Source: Diplolepis rosae
Taxonomy: Eukaryota > Arthropoda > Insecta > Hymenoptera > Diplolepididae
Length of the DNA: 64,000 nt
Reading direction: 5' to 3'
Assembly (NCBI GenBank): GCA_030998225.1
Contig: JAPYXD010000555.1
Coordinates: 868,001 to 932,000 of the forward strand
Positions 39,311 to 52,557 of the stretch are shown in pieces. A model generated the notes under the pieces. The model did not search any database. It had not been told where the DNA came from and worked only from the letters and a program-made list of their open reading frames with translations. Within the stretch, counting starts at the first letter, position 1. Each line of letters starts with the position of its first letter. Both the position numbers and the translations under genes were made by a program.

Positions 39311-39519
39311 GCAGTCACTGTCGAAAAATTACTTTTTCTCAGTCGGAAGAAGGTTAAGCCTGTTGTACACCCAACATATTGTACAAACGCTGATATTTTA
39401 CAGTCGACTACCGGGGCTGAATTGACACTGGATATACCTTGTACATCCACTGTCGGAAAATTACTTTTTCCACAGTCTTTTTTTCCACAGATCTCTTACG
39501 TTGGACCAACATTTTACCG

Positions 39520-39725
39520 ATTCACTCTAAAAACAAGTGTGTAGTGAAATGTGTAATTTTTACACACTACACACGTTGTCAAGTGTGTAATTGAGCAAAG
39601 TGTGTACTTACTAAACATTGCCAATTCAATTTTTCGGGCACAAAACGTTAAAGTGTTCGAAAATTAAACGTAACGTTTGTAATGTGTATTGAAAATACAC
39701 ACTTCAAATGCCTAAAAATTTCTGC
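39520..39725. mobile_element. Diverged ACTCTAAAAACAAGTGTG element
   Basis: It begins CACTCTAAAAACAAGTGTG and shares CACAAAACGTTAAAGTGTT and ACACACTTCAAATGCC with the full copy at 55221-55442. Its right end is missing. Confidence 0.65.
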
Positions 39726-39769
39726 TTGGGTTATGACCAGAGACTGGCTTAGATTTTGGTAGACAAAAA

Positions 39770-40629
39770 AAAATATTTGTCAAAAATTACCAAACTGTTT
39801 GGAAACGCATGATAAATTCTAAAGCAAAGTACTTTTTTTTAATTAACATTAACAAATAAATAAAAATAATTAACATTCAAAAATTTTCCGAAGAAATAAA
39901 ATATGGATAATTTTTGTCGCCTGTCGCATTTCGACACGGAATGACATATCGATTTGAAACTTGAGGAAACTGCATAGAAGACAATAAAGAAGGTTTATCT
40001 GGTACTAAATTTTTATAAATGTAAAAAAAAGATTTCAATAAATAAAGGTAGCTGTGCGAAGAACACCGACCGTCCCCATAGAACTCTGTATGCATACGAT
40101 CTAGCAAGATCTGTCATGGTAATATTGGTAATGCAGATTACTTGATTGATTATTTTATAATATTTTTTTTTTGCTCCCCTAAATGTGCGCTTCCACTCAC
40201 ATTTTTAATTCTACTTTATTTAGGGCATGTGATACTCAAGAGATTAATAAATTTTATTGATTTTAGGTTTTTACATTTTTGTGCCCAAAGTATGTACAAG
40301 AAATTTTCTTTTCAAAATTTCAGAAATGGTGGAGAAGATAAAAAGAACGTAGATAGACTATACTTTTGGTTTTGCCGATAAACTTTTTTTCCGATTTTAC
40401 TAAAATTGAACCTTTTTTTAATTTCAAAACCAAAAGTAGTCTATCATTTACGTCCATTTTTATTTTCTCTACCATTTCCCAAATTTTGGAAAGAAGATTT
40501 TTATGCACTTTAGATGTAAACATGTACTTTTTCCGCTTTCTTTTAACTTTTAATTTTAAATATGGACAAAAAAAATTATCGATCCGAGGACTGACTTGGT
40601 CACGGGGCCCACCTAGGACATTGCCTTAA
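39770..40629. mobile_element. TTAAGGC-family MITE interrupted by a TTTAGGGCATGTGATACTC MITE
   Basis: 39886-40217 and 40528-40629 match the left and right parts of the element at 18553-19098. Between them (about 40218-40527) is a member of the GGGCATGTGATACT family whose right end is eroded. Insertion of one non-autonomous family into another gives relative ages. Confidence 0.8.
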
Positions 40630-40839
40630 GGCCGTATGGTAGGCTTTGGCGTCACCAATTATGTACGACCACTTTATAATTAAAATAATAGTTTTAATAA
40701 ATTTTTCGAAGAAAACAGTAATGCGTTACATATTTCTGCATTGCTGTCTTCTTCGGAAAATTTGTTGAAATTATTATTTTACTAACAAATTGGTCGTATG
40801 TAATTTATGAGGTCAGATCATCCTACCATGCGGCCTTAA
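40626..40839. mobile_element. TTAA MITE, TTAAGGCCGTATGGTAGG, 214 bp
   Basis: The ends TTAAGGCCGTATGGTAGG and TTAAGGCCGCATGGTAGG are inverted, with inner AATTATGTACGACCACTTTAT arms. It is a shorter relative of 8442-8777 and shares its left TTAA with the preceding element. Confidence 0.88.
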
Positions 40840-41099
40840 GACCGCTTACTACGTTGGATTTGAATATATGTATATACGCAATATATAAGTAAGTTTCCCG
40901 CAGCGTGCAAGCTTGAGGCGTGCGCATTTATGTATCTCAAATCTAACCTACTCAATCGGTCAATATGATTAAAATTCAATACATCTGAAATAATTGAATG
41001 CAAAATAATTACGAACTCAGAAGAAGGATTTGAATAATAAGATATATTCTTCAATAATGTGAGACTTATAAAAAAAAATAAACACAACAATTTATAGAA

Positions 41100-41215
41100 T
41101 TTGAAATATTTCTGCGAAGGAAGAGACGCTTTCGACTGAGTCGGTATTCGATTCCAGGTCTTTCGTTTGCCAGTCGACAGTGACAGATTTCAAACTCAAC
41201 CATCTAATTTGAAAA
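41100..41215 (-). repeat. Degenerate tRNA-like SINE head
   Basis: On the minus strand, ATGGTTGAG (A-box-like), GACTGGCAAACGAAAGACC and TGGAATCGAATACCGACTCAG (B-box-like) keep the layout of the tRNA-like repeat at 35280. Pairing is poor, so it is an old copy. Confidence 0.5.
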
Positions 41216-41319
41216 TATTACAATCGCATGGCAATGCTAGAAAGCGAAGTAACGAGATCTGCCTATGGAATTAGGGATTAGGTCTAACAAACGATTCTAA
41301 CATCAGACGACTCTGCCCT

Positions 41320-41402
41320 TTTCTAATGGTCTAGTTTATTATATTACATCTTGAAGTTAGCCGATTTTTAGACTTGAATTCAAACTTTTTTTTTAACAGT
41401 GC
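41320..41402 (+). repeat. Second copy of the 85-bp TTAGCCGATTTTTAGACTTG repeat
   Basis: It matches 33645-33732 over about 80 bp in the same orientation. Confidence 0.65.
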
Positions 41403-41409
41403 GGCGCAA

Positions 41410-43660
41410 TCGAAAGCTTCTCTTTTTCCACAGAAAGATTTGAAATTCTACAAATTAAAAATTTGTTTGCATTATTGCGATGTAATAGTTTGAAGTCGTC
41501 TAGGAGGACAACACCATACCTGTCGGGACATATCGTCGTATCTGATATTAAGATTTGTGTTCCTCCGATAAGGTAGACAATATTTCACGATAATCATAAT
41601 TTACAGGAAATTAAACGCAAAGCCCGTCATTTTACCCGCCTCTTCCCTATTTATTATTCTTGTGACAAAAAATTAATGACAATACACTGATAAAATTTGT
41701 CGAAACTTGTCAGTAGTTGTTTAAAAAGATCTGCGATTCACAGAGTAGCAGGAGTGAGTAAAGCGGACAAGTAGAATAACGTGGTACACCGTTATTTGAC
41801 CTACCAAGCTAAATAAAAAATTCTTACTTCGTCTCGCCTTGTTCGACTTTGATAAGAAGGAAGATAGATAAAAATTAATACTCATGTGTTAACAAAAAGC
41901 TCTGGAAACTCCCTTTCCCAATAAATCAATATCTTGAACAGTAAAAAATTTTAATAAATAGATTATATTTCGAAAATTAAAAAACAATATAAAACAATTC
42001 ATGAGTTCTATTATTATATGAGTTACAAGGTGTTTTAATAAAAATTCTAGTATATACACTAATGGAAGTATATGCATGAATTCTAGTTAAAATGTAACGG
42101 AAGCTTCTCTCGTGTAAAATTACTGATCCATTAAATTTAATCAACGTCTCTATTCAATTTTATGTAACATTATTTTGAAAATCACTCGTTTCAAACTATC
42201 ATTCCAAAAGGTTTTCATCAACTTGAAAAATAATATAAATAATTTATGTTTAAAGCTATTTTAATAAAGATTTTCGTTATATTTTTTGGTATGAAAGAAA
42301 ATAAATTTATTTAAACATGTTTTTAAGAATAAATTTTCATTCAAGACTTTTCAATTTTTTCTCATGTATGGAATTCACTCACCTCAATGATAATGAAGTT
42401 GTGACAATTCTTTTCACAATCAAATATTCTATTAAAATTATAAATTACTTTTTTCTCTGAGAGCTATTAAAATAAAGAATTGATCACTTCCTTCGATTCA
42501 ATACAAGAAAATAAAAAGACTGATAAATCCAGATAATCTAGTGGATTTCTATAGTTCTACATGCATAGACCTTTTCGTTTAAGAAAAACTCTGAAGCGCA
42601 TGTCAGGCGATATTTAAATGTTTCGATTACTTTCTGCAAGAAGAAAGGAGACAAAGGTATAGAAATTCTCTTTCCTATTTATGAAACAGAAGTAAGAACT
42701 ACTCAAAACATCTGAAGGTGTTTATAATGTCATATTTGTTTCCGCTCTCAAATAAAAAGATCTATCCATCCAATAATAAAATACAAGACCTTTTATTATT
42801 TGGTATAGGAGAAAATATATACATATGATAAGTCATGTCTGAAGAAAGCGAAGATCGTATACAGTTAAAGACATTGTTAAAGAATGTGACCCAGTTGATT
42901 AGATAGTTTACGGTCAAGGCCTGTCCGTGGACAGGAATAGGAATACGTTTCTAGTTTAGGAGTCGATTGACCCAAAATGTCTCGATATTACGACACTTGC
43001 ATTAGAAAATAAATATGCTTATTGTTGAACAAATTTTTAAAAACTTGTTTGCTTATTACATAAAAAAAAATTAATTTTCAAACTTTATCTTGACGCAGCA
43101 TTGACAGTTTCATGACTTTCAACATGAAACTTGAAGGAGAAATGTTTAAATTATTTATCAATTTTTTCGTGAATTTTATATTACGTGGAACTATTGTTAA
43201 AAATAGTGTTTTTGTTGAAATAGTTTAAGTTAATTGATTGATTTTTAAATTTATTTTAAATCAATAACTTACACATCCTCTACAATCAAATAAGTAACTT
43301 TAATTTTAGTTTAAGTTTTTTTAAGTTTAATTAAAATAGAATTTGTTTATTTGTTATGTATCGTGTCACTGTTTTTGCAAGGCTTTACAAGTCGACCTTC
43401 ACGTAATTATAGGGCTCCGTACCATGTACGTATGAGCCATTCAGAGAGCAATGTAATTAACTCCACTTAAAAAATTTATAATTTTTTTGTGCAGAAACAC
43501 TCAATTGGCGCTTAACTTTCTATACATCAAATAAATTCCCTCTATATGGGATTTTAAAAAAAATTCAGAATCCTAAAATCTCACTGAATTTTAATTTAGG
43601 AATTTTTTAACTTTTCATAGCGCCTTTGTTACTCTTTCAAAACAGTTGTGATATCTATAC
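41410..43660. other. AT-rich intergenic sequence, no gene recognised
   Basis: No supported frame or RNA gene. GTCCGTGGACAGG (42925-42937) is a small palindrome. Confidence 0.4.
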
Positions 43661-43664
43661 ACTG

Positions 43665-43895
43665 CACTGTTAGAAATGTTCGAAAATTCACAAAATTTTT
43701 ATATTACAAAGGTAACGTGGAATTTGACGATATTTATGATATTTTGAGTAAAGGTATCTTAAAATTGTGAAATATATACAGAATTTTCTAGAATTTTTAT
43801 CAATATTATAAAACTCAACTAAATTTTCATAAAATGTATTTTGAAACTACTAAATTATAAAAGAATTTTTATAAAATTGATAATTAATTTACACG
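43665..43895. mobile_element. CACTGTTAGAAATGTTCG element, copy 3
   Basis: The left end and the GGTAACGTGGAATTTGACGAT and TATTTATGATATTTTGAG blocks match 23255-23310. The right end is not identifiable. Confidence 0.6.
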
Positions 43896-44224
43896 AAAGA
43901 CAATACCGGTAATGTATACATTCAAATTTAAATAATTTACATTACCCATAGGTATTGATAGGTGACATACATATTTTCTTAAGCAAATTAACAGCAAAAA
44001 ATAATTTAGGCTGAGAAATTTGATGCGCATTTTATGGCAGCTTGGGCATTAAAATTTATTCAAAAATTCAATTCTCGATTCCATTGCTTTCCAAATAAAT
44101 TTTGATATATCAATGACATTCAGCGCGCACCTTTTTACTGGGTATATAAAACAGGCTTTATATTAATCTAATAAATTCAACTTAAACAGCAAAAAAGAAC
44201 TTTTGTAAAACCTTGAACATAGTT

Positions 44225-44275
44225 TTATTGAAACCACGTTTCATATCTATGACCGTGCCTCATCAGGTCCTTATT
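44225..44275 (-). ncRNA. Degenerate hammerhead-like motif
   Basis: On the minus strand GGACCTGATGAGGC precedes a 17-base stretch and GAAACGTGGTTTC. The CTGATGA and GAAAC core strings and a GACC/GGTT stem I are present. Stem II does not pair well and the cleavage triplet reads GTG, which is not a permitted NUH site. It is at best a dead relative of the ribozyme at 33234. Confidence 0.35.
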
Positions 44276-44624
44276 ATCCAATCATCATGATTTTAGTCTC
44301 GACATGCCACGGATCAACCGGACCATGTAAAGAAATTCCCTCAAAAGTTCCCATTAGGTAACTTTTTTAATTCACAAAATATCTGTTGGAAACAATTTTT
44401 ATAGTCAACTGTAATTGTCTATAACTCTTCCACTTTTCTTTTTGCAAACAAAAATGTTTTTGAAAATTTCCATTAAAATAAGTTGACAGACATTTTTTGC
44501 TGTTTTGTCTTTTATTTTGTTTTCAAAATATTCAGAAAGACTTTTTTAAATTAAAAAGGTCATTTTATAGGAATGATTTATTATATATATTTTAGTCACG
44601 TGTTCCGGTTGACCAATGGATTTA

Positions 44625-45200
44625 AGGGCATGAACTAAGTCGGCCACATGATTAAAAAAAGAATTTTAGTTTTCCGTATGTTTGTTTTTCAATGATTAAT
44701 GTTTTTGGCTGATACTTTGGGGTACGATAAAGGTCATATTGACTAAGTCCCAAATTTTTAACCAAAAATATTTATTACTGTAGACAAATTTTGGAAGAAA
44801 CTAAAATTATTTTCATGATAGCGTGATCCCCTCACTTTATGCCTCTGAGGATCATATCATAGTATATGCAGATAATGACTGGATTAACTTTGAAATGATG
44901 TACGAGAATTACTTTGAGTTTTTCGAAGCATTATTATCAGCTGTGAAAATTGCGATATGCAGCTTCAAATTACAAAAGTAGAATTGAACTCGAGTTAGTT
45001 GATAAAATAAGGGAAGCATCTGCTACTGACCTTTGTGAACGCGCGATATAATAATAAAATGAAGAAGAAAAGCATCAACTTTGATTTGTTGACACGAGGT
45101 CACGTGCTTTTTCCATACCATGATTAAACAAGTAAGTGCAGTATTTAGATTTTCTATTGGCATAAAAATAATTGCTATTAGGTACCAACATTTTAAAATG
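44625..45200. other. Single TTAAGGGCATG end and unassigned sequence
   Basis: TTAAGGGCATGAACTAAGTC at 44624 matches the TTAA-family ends, but no partner end is seen downstream. The sequence to 45120 includes short open stretches without a recognisable protein. Confidence 0.35.
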
Positions 45201-45734
45201 TGAAACCCAAAAAGCTAACAATAAGAAAAAGGCACACGGTTCGAAATTTTTTCATCAAATTCAATATAAAAGTGTATGATGACCAGCTTGAGTGCGTAAA
45301 AAAATATTCGAAAAAAATTCTGGAGAAATTTCTGAATATTCAACTAAAAATAACAAAGATTTTTTTCCTTATAAGTTTTCTGTATCTTCGTATTTCCAAA
45401 GATAATAGATTTTAAAAATAAAGGCCATTTTTCAACAAAAATATTTATAATTGCCATAAATTTGAATCAAATCTTTTTTCTATGAATGCGCGTCTAAGCT
45501 GGTCTCCGAAGGATAATTTTGTGCTTAAATATGAAACTTTGAAGTATGGGTAAATTTGGCTTTGGGTGGGCAAAGATTTTTGTTCGGGAGTGTATACAAT
45601 ATATGAAATATAATATAACGTACTTTTAAATATTTTTGAATATAAATTCACTGCAAAATATGTTTGAAAATGCGTAAAATTAAGTTACGTGAATTTAAAA
45701 ATTTTTGTATATTAAATGTATATTTTTCATCGAC

Positions 45735-45930
45735 ACCAGTGCCGGTGAAAAAATGTTTGCTGTGGCCCACTTAAGTAATCCCAAATCGGTGATAAAACAT
45801 ACGTCTCTAACGGGGCCAGATTTAGCCGCCCGGGGTCCGACTGAGCTGTAATTGGGGCCTGTTCAGGCCCCGAACAAGCTGTGTGTTTTATCAAAGATCT
45901 GGGCCACTCCTGTCGATTTCTGAACAAGTT
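45735..45930. other. Isolated GC-rich block with GGGGCC...GGCCCC palindrome
   Basis: A 200-bp block contrasts with its AT-rich flanks and holds GGGGCCTGTTCAGGCCCC and GCCGCCCGGGG. No copy was found in the window; it may be a transposon end. Confidence 0.4.
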
Positions 45931-48775
45931 TATTGTTTCTTAAATGATATACACGAAATTATATTTTTTAAAATTTTTAACAGTGGCAGCTTTCATTATT
46001 TTTTCATATAATATCAATTAAAGTAATTGCATTAAATTTATATGCACTAGACCTCTTAAAATATTATACAATTTTAAATTAATAACAATAATTATTGATA
46101 TTTTTGAAATCTTTTATGATAATCGTAGAACTTATATTCCAGATGTAGAAAGCTAAATTGAATGCTAAACGAGATATAGCTCGATAGGAAAAAGGCAGTG
46201 ATGAATAGATAAGATTTTACAAGATACTTAACATTCAATCCCATGTTTTTCTACACAAATATTCATTGCAAAAAATATATTTATATATTTAAACTGACAA
46301 ACAAAAAATGAAAAGAAGATTTTAAGATATATAATATTTGTATATTTCTATAAATAAAACTATATTATTGTTTACTTTAAAATAGAGTAATAGCTTGAAT
46401 TATTTACCGAATACTTTAGGCTTTACTTGGTTGAATAATCTTATTCATACGCTCCACTATAATATAGCCCATTGTAACAACTCACTATTTAATTAATTTA
46501 AATGGATGGCGCCATGTATGCCGTTGTTGTAAAATTAGAAATTAAAAAATATTCAACTCGAAGAGATCATTGAAAGAGGCATCAATGAAAAGAGGTTGAT
46601 GCTTTTCACGGGTTTTTTTCACTCACATTTGAATCATATTAAATACCAGCGTTGGTTTGATTCGTAGGTTGTGCAATTTTTTATAGACGACAGAGAGAAG
46701 AAAAGAATAACCGAAAGAACTTCTCACTATATTAACCAACCGCGATGACGAATCCCACTATACTGACTGATACTGACCAATACTGAATACTGAATGATAC
46801 TGACACAAAACTGCCTACCGCACGCGGGAGGCCACCGCTCTTTCGTATTTGATTTCTCCGACAACGGGATTGGCTCTTTTTTGATGGTACGACCAATCTG
46901 CAATCCACACTCGACGAAAGTTGTTTAAGAAAACTTGATCGCGAACGCTGCTTTTCTTTCACCAGAATTCTCTCCATTTTTATTTTATTAACTATAATTA
47001 TTTTTAACTAACCAGCCCTTCTTTCTTAATTTAACAAAGTTACTTAATTAATGTAGAACATGTGAACCATTATAAAAATCTTATCGAAACAATCAAATTC
47101 AACGACGATTTGTATGCAAAATTTGATTTTCTATGCTAGATTAATAGGCTTTAAAGTATAATTTGAAAAATGTAATAATGATAAGATAAACAACAATTTA
47201 ATAAAATATGGATATCAACTCTGTGGAATATATTTTTTTTATTAGGTTTCACCAGGCATTGACTTTGATATTCGATATACATTCACGCGGTGAAAGATAA
47301 TTACTAAAGTAGTTTTTAAAAAAATTTCAATAATATTAACAGTTAAAAAATAATATTATTTTAACAGAATGCTATTTTCATTTCTGTGCTGATATTGGCC
47401 TGACATTCGAACAAAAATTAAATAATTTACAATAAGGATAAGCTTGCAAAATTAACATTACGCTTGCCATCTTGTACGTGTAGTGTGTACATATACATAT
47501 ATTAGCAGTACATACATTATATGAGTATAAATACTAGAATACGCTAGAATGAAGTTATTCTCATTCTCCTTCTTCTTCTCCTTCTCCTACCAGAAGCACA
47601 ACTCCTACTTCCCGTCTGACTTGGAGAGATTTATCTACTGTAGATATAAAATTTAATATTCACTTATCTACAGTCGGTCAAACATTACTTATTACTAATA
47701 AATTTATAGATTTATTTAGAAACAGTAAATCAATATAAAGTAAAAGTAGATTGAAATTGAAAATTAAATCACTCATTAACATTAATCATAGTTTAAAATA
47801 TATTATAATCGGATGAGTTTTATTTTTTGTTGATGTTTATGTTAGCACTTTCGCGCCTTATCAACCTGGACACTCAATTTTTGACTAAATATGTACGTAT
47901 TATAATTAGATTGGGAAATTATGTGAAGTGAGGTAAATTCTTCTGTATTCTATTACATAGCATCATCAACAATATTTAAGTTTATTTATTAAATGTTTAT
48001 TTGAACTTTTCATCCTGTTTGTTTATAATATATATGTTTTATCAGACGACTAACTTTTTTCAATAGAAACTTTTTTCAATAGAAACTTTTTTCAAGGTGA
48101 ATAAGTGCTTGTACATGTATATACATATTAAACATAAATGTGCTTTAAGTGTACTGATGAAAATACTATTATTGCATATCCTTCAAGTGCTATTTTAATA
48201 AAATGTTTTTCAATGATTTAATCTACTGTAGAAGCCGGAAGAATAGCAATATTTTGGACTAGATGTCGTGGCCAGAGAAATTTGGAATCAGTCGGTAAGG
48301 CAGAGGTGCTCTTTTAAAAGTTTTCTGCTATTGGCTTGAGGATCCTGTCACCTGTGAGCCTATTGGTTACCATGGCTTGTGTACATGACAACGAGCGTCG
48401 AGCGCACCGATGCCGGAGCGCCGAGGGCTGCCGGGGGCCAAGGCGGCGAGGCCAGGCGAGGCCGTCCTACTCCTTTCCTGTGAACTCTCGATTCATTCTC
48501 TCATACTCTCATACAGTCCAATACAGTCCTACCGAGTCCTACAGTCCTACAGTTATTCATTCACCGTAGACGTGTAGATCATACCGAGTGCGTCTTGCTC
48601 CTTTTATAACTAAATATGTGAATGCACGTGAATCAAAACGATCTACACAATCACTTATTTCCTATAATTTATAAACATAATTATTCATTTAGAAACATGA
48701 AGATATACAAGTTTTTAATAAATGTTGTCGATGGTAACGCGGTACCGGGACACCGGGAGTGAACGATCGTGAATA

Positions 48776-48819
<44 letters not shown>

Positions 48820-49400
48820 TTGTGTATACATATGTGTTTATGTGTGTTACCGCACGGCCTATACAAACGGTCTTAACTTTTCATCATAATCAAAAGCAAT
48901 ACTGACTATGTAAACCAAAAAAAGGTATGTAAATTGATCACCACATTTTAATTTTCCCGGGAGTACGTTGCGCATGCTCTTTTCTCTACAAATTTCTTCA
49001 AATTACTAAATCAGTGATAAACAATTACAATTATTATTTTTTCTTACCAATTTACTATAAAATTAAGTAAAGAAATAAATAACTGTTATTTTTACTTTAT
49101 TCATTAGAATTTAAGTTAATAAAAGGTATTTGAGAGAATATAAAAAAATTGAAGAAACGAATTAAGAAAGTGTACAAAGTTATTGTATTTATGTAGAGAC
49201 GATCACCAATGGCCGGGTAGTAGAAAAGGGCTATGAGTGCAAGTGTGAGTGACAGTAACAAGTCGTCACATAAGTTAAATTTATACAATTTCTTGCACTC
49301 TAGCCTATTCTGCAATGCACTCGTGAAGAATCTGTATTTGATTACGTACAAGTGTCTCTTCGATATAAAAGAATTCAAGGAAATATTGTCTTTCCTGCGC
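45931..49400. other. Intergenic region with two promoter-like CpG blocks
   Basis: 46735-46975 (minus-strand reading has CAGTATTGGTCAGTATCAGT-like initiator words and an ATTGG box) and 48340-48560 (GC-rich, AGTCCTACAGTCC words) look like possible 5' ends of transcripts leaving in opposite directions. 47575-47607 is a strong pyrimidine tract ending CCTACCAG. A (TA)n run fills 48777-48808. No coding exon is confirmed. Confidence 0.3.
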
Positions 49401-49909
49401 AAAAATCCCTAGGGATGGCCCAATCTACATAAGAACCTGTGTGGGAAACCGATTGTAAACCTGTGTAGGTTCCTGTCCGAATTTACGATTTTGGAGATGG
49501 GAGAGAAAATGATGAAGGATTCGATATGAATTTTGATGTAGTCACCGATATGAACGCCCTATGACTTGCTGCACATCAATTCCTACACGATTTCCTATGT
49601 CAAGTCATCCCATCTTAAATCCTGCATGAGTATAACTATATCAATTCTTCCTACTCCAAACTCCATTGATAAAGTTATTCATGCAGGATTTGAGATGGGA
49701 TGACTTGACATAGGAAATCGCGTAGGATTTAATGTGTGGCAAGTCATAGGGCGTTCATATCGGCGAGTACATCGAAACCCATATCGGATCCTTTATTATT
49801 TCCTCTTCCATCTCTCCTAAATGGTAAATTCGGACAGGAATCTACATAGGTTTCTATATGGTTTCCTATATGTGGGTACCAATATAGGTTCCTATATGTA
49901 GGGATTTTC
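49401..49909. mobile_element. Palindromic MITE with AAAATCCCTA ends, 509 bp
   Basis: The arms share TGTCCGAATTTACGATTT-like, GATATGAACGCCCTATGACTTG and CCTATGTCAAGTCATCCCATC sequences in inverted orientation over about 230 bp each. The loop is near 49640-49660. The two outer ends read AAAATCCCTA. Confidence 0.85.
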
Positions 49910-52307
49910 AACCGAGCAGACCCCGATTACAACAAACCATATGAACACCGAAAAGTTAGGCTTGGCCCCGGTTGGACCATATGTACTTGGTCAGGCTCAT
50001 GGACAAATTTCTGCACGGGTTATTGTTACATTCAATGAATGGTTGCAAATTCAAATCAAGTTGGGGTATAAGTAATATAAGGGCAAAAAATAATAATAAA
50101 TAACAGTTAACAATAACTGCTGTACATGTATTTCAAAAGATAATACTTTTTTATATTTGTCTAAATTCTTTCGACTGTTGCTTAAGCTTTCGATTCCAAG
50201 ATCCTATCCACGACTATCATACAAAGTTGTTGAATTTTTTAGCGAACATTTTTTCCGTGCATAAGATACTGATCATCAGTATACAGTATTCTGATGAAAA
50301 GAAATAAAAATATTTTTTAATTTCCTCAGAAAAATTGATTATTGTTCACTTTTTCCAAATAAAATCAATTATTAAGAATTTTCTCAACATACATTGAATT
50401 AATATATTAAATGATTTAGTATATTAAATATTTTATTAAATTTTATATGTTTTTACATCTTTTATTTATATGAAGCAATTAAATAATAAATATTAAAAAA
50501 TAATTATATTAAATTATACACCTCGGTGTAATTCGTAGCCTCCCTGAGAAATGTATCATTTCAATAAATGTACATTATTATAATTTATAATATGCATTGA
50601 TATTGAAACGTACGTATTTATATCGTATTGTTTTTATTATATATAATTATGAAAAAATAAATTTCACATACAACCAATATCTTCTGACATGTGAAGTGAA
50701 TGTGAAAAGTACAGGAATTCTGCACAATGTAGAATTCGTGCCGAAAAATGGACAGCAGAATTTTCAAAATAAGTACGTTAAAAGTAAAATTTGTGCAATC
50801 TTTCCATAAAAAGATGCAACATAGCAGAATATATTTATAGTGAAGTCAGATAATAAATCTGCAAAAAAAGAGACTGCAAGATTTAAGTTTTTAACTATTG
50901 CGAATGGGTAATGGTATATATTATCAGGAATGCTCGCGCAGAAAGCTGATTAGCAATTTGCGTTAGTTCTTTAAATTTATTATTAGTCAGTTCTGCTTTG
51001 CACCAATTTAGAAAACGCGTGACCTATCGCGTTACCCACGCCTATAGGTTTTCTGTGCTGATTAACTGCTAGAATTAATCATCTAACCCTAATGGCTTAT
51101 AAATGGTTAATTAATAGTGAATTCAGAAGTCAATTTTTCTTTTTAACACTGTAATTTTTGTTTCCTACTTCAATTTTTCTAGGATACAAAATTAAACTAA
51201 TTCTATTTCGGTGATTTCATTGTTCGTGTGTATTTTTAATGGAGAATCCGAATCTGCAATAAAAATAAGAGGTTCCCATTTAAATCATATTTAATATGAC
51301 AGCACATTAAATTTAATATGAGTGAATTCGATTTTAATACAAATGTTTAATGATTTTTATTTTTTAGTCTATATTATATAATTTCAGATACATAATACGC
51401 AAGTATATTAAAACAATAAAAATACATTCTTGATTTTGTACTCTCCTCCGTATCTATGATCCTCCTGTTCATTCTTTGACTCATAAGATGTACACAAAAA
51501 TTTGGCTACTGAATCATAATGAATTTTAAGTATATATGAAGCCATACTTAACTAAAAATGTGTGGTATAAATTGAAATGGGACGAGTAGTGATCTTTTTA
51601 AGAAACATTTGAAACGTTTTTTAATTTCAATAACTATTGTAATAACATAATAAGATGTTCTACGACTGTAAACTTCTAAAGTGCATAACAAAATAAAAGC
51701 TTTAACACTCAGCTGTCATGTTATTTGACTTATCGAACTGTCAGGCCAATAAAATCATTAAATGGATCCATATACTCATTATAGGTGAGTTCTATGATAA
51801 GATTCGTTTTTAATAACTTAAAAACAGCTTGATTAATGGATTTAAACAATTTTAAATAACAGTTTAAATAGCTTTGTGATGTAGAGCGAATTTAATTGGA
51901 AAAGGACAGGAATTTTTTGTTCTGAAAATACTATATTAGACTTAAAAAATCAGTTGTCGAAATTTCCTTTGACCGTCATCGAATTTTGGATAGGGCTAAA
52001 AGTTCCAAAACATGTTTTCGAGGCTCTTATTAATTTTGTTTATACTTTTCAGTGAAGAGTTCGAAAATAGTTGTCAAAATTTTGTGTAACTAAAAAAAAA
52101 TTTGAATGTCATAAAAAATGTCGACAAATATTTTTGAACTTTTCATAGAAAAGTATACGATATGAATGATAACGTCAAAGGAAAGTTTGACGATGAAAAA
52201 AAATGTCGATGACAGTCATAGAAGATTTCAACAACTAATGTTTTTCGTGATATGCACACAAGCTGTACGAGAAATGTGATTATTATTGCGTTTGAAGTCT
52301 GAAGTAT
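49910..52307. other. AT-rich intergenic sequence, nothing recognised
   Basis: No supported gene. The short frame at 50597-50809 has no recognisable domain. Confidence 0.45.
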
Positions 52308-52557
52308 ACTGATTAAAAAGGTTGCATTGTCCCATCCAATTCGTTGGAGTCTGGGGCGCCATCTAATTTATTGTTTGGCACAACCACAATTTGGTTGGTG
52401 TTACTATTCAGTGTATAGTTACACCGATCAACTGAATAGTAACACAAACCAATTTGTAGTTATGCTAACCAAGAACTGGTCGTGTAAACCATCAAATTGG
52501 AGTCCAATACAGATTCTAACGAATTGGATGGTACAAAAATAATTTTTTTTCTCAGTG
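52308..52557. mobile_element. CACTGAGAAAAAA-type MITE with CCATCCAATTCGTT arms, 250 bp
   Basis: ACTGATTAAAAAGG at the left and the complement of ACTGAGAAAAAAAATT at the right bound arms sharing ACCATCCAATTCGTTRGARTC. A central GGTGTTACTATTCAGT / ACTGAATAGTAACAC hairpin is present. Confidence 0.82.

Noticed and set aside
48681..48866. Minus ORF with Ile-Tyr repeats
   Set aside because: It is translation of a (TA)n and (GT)n microsatellite.
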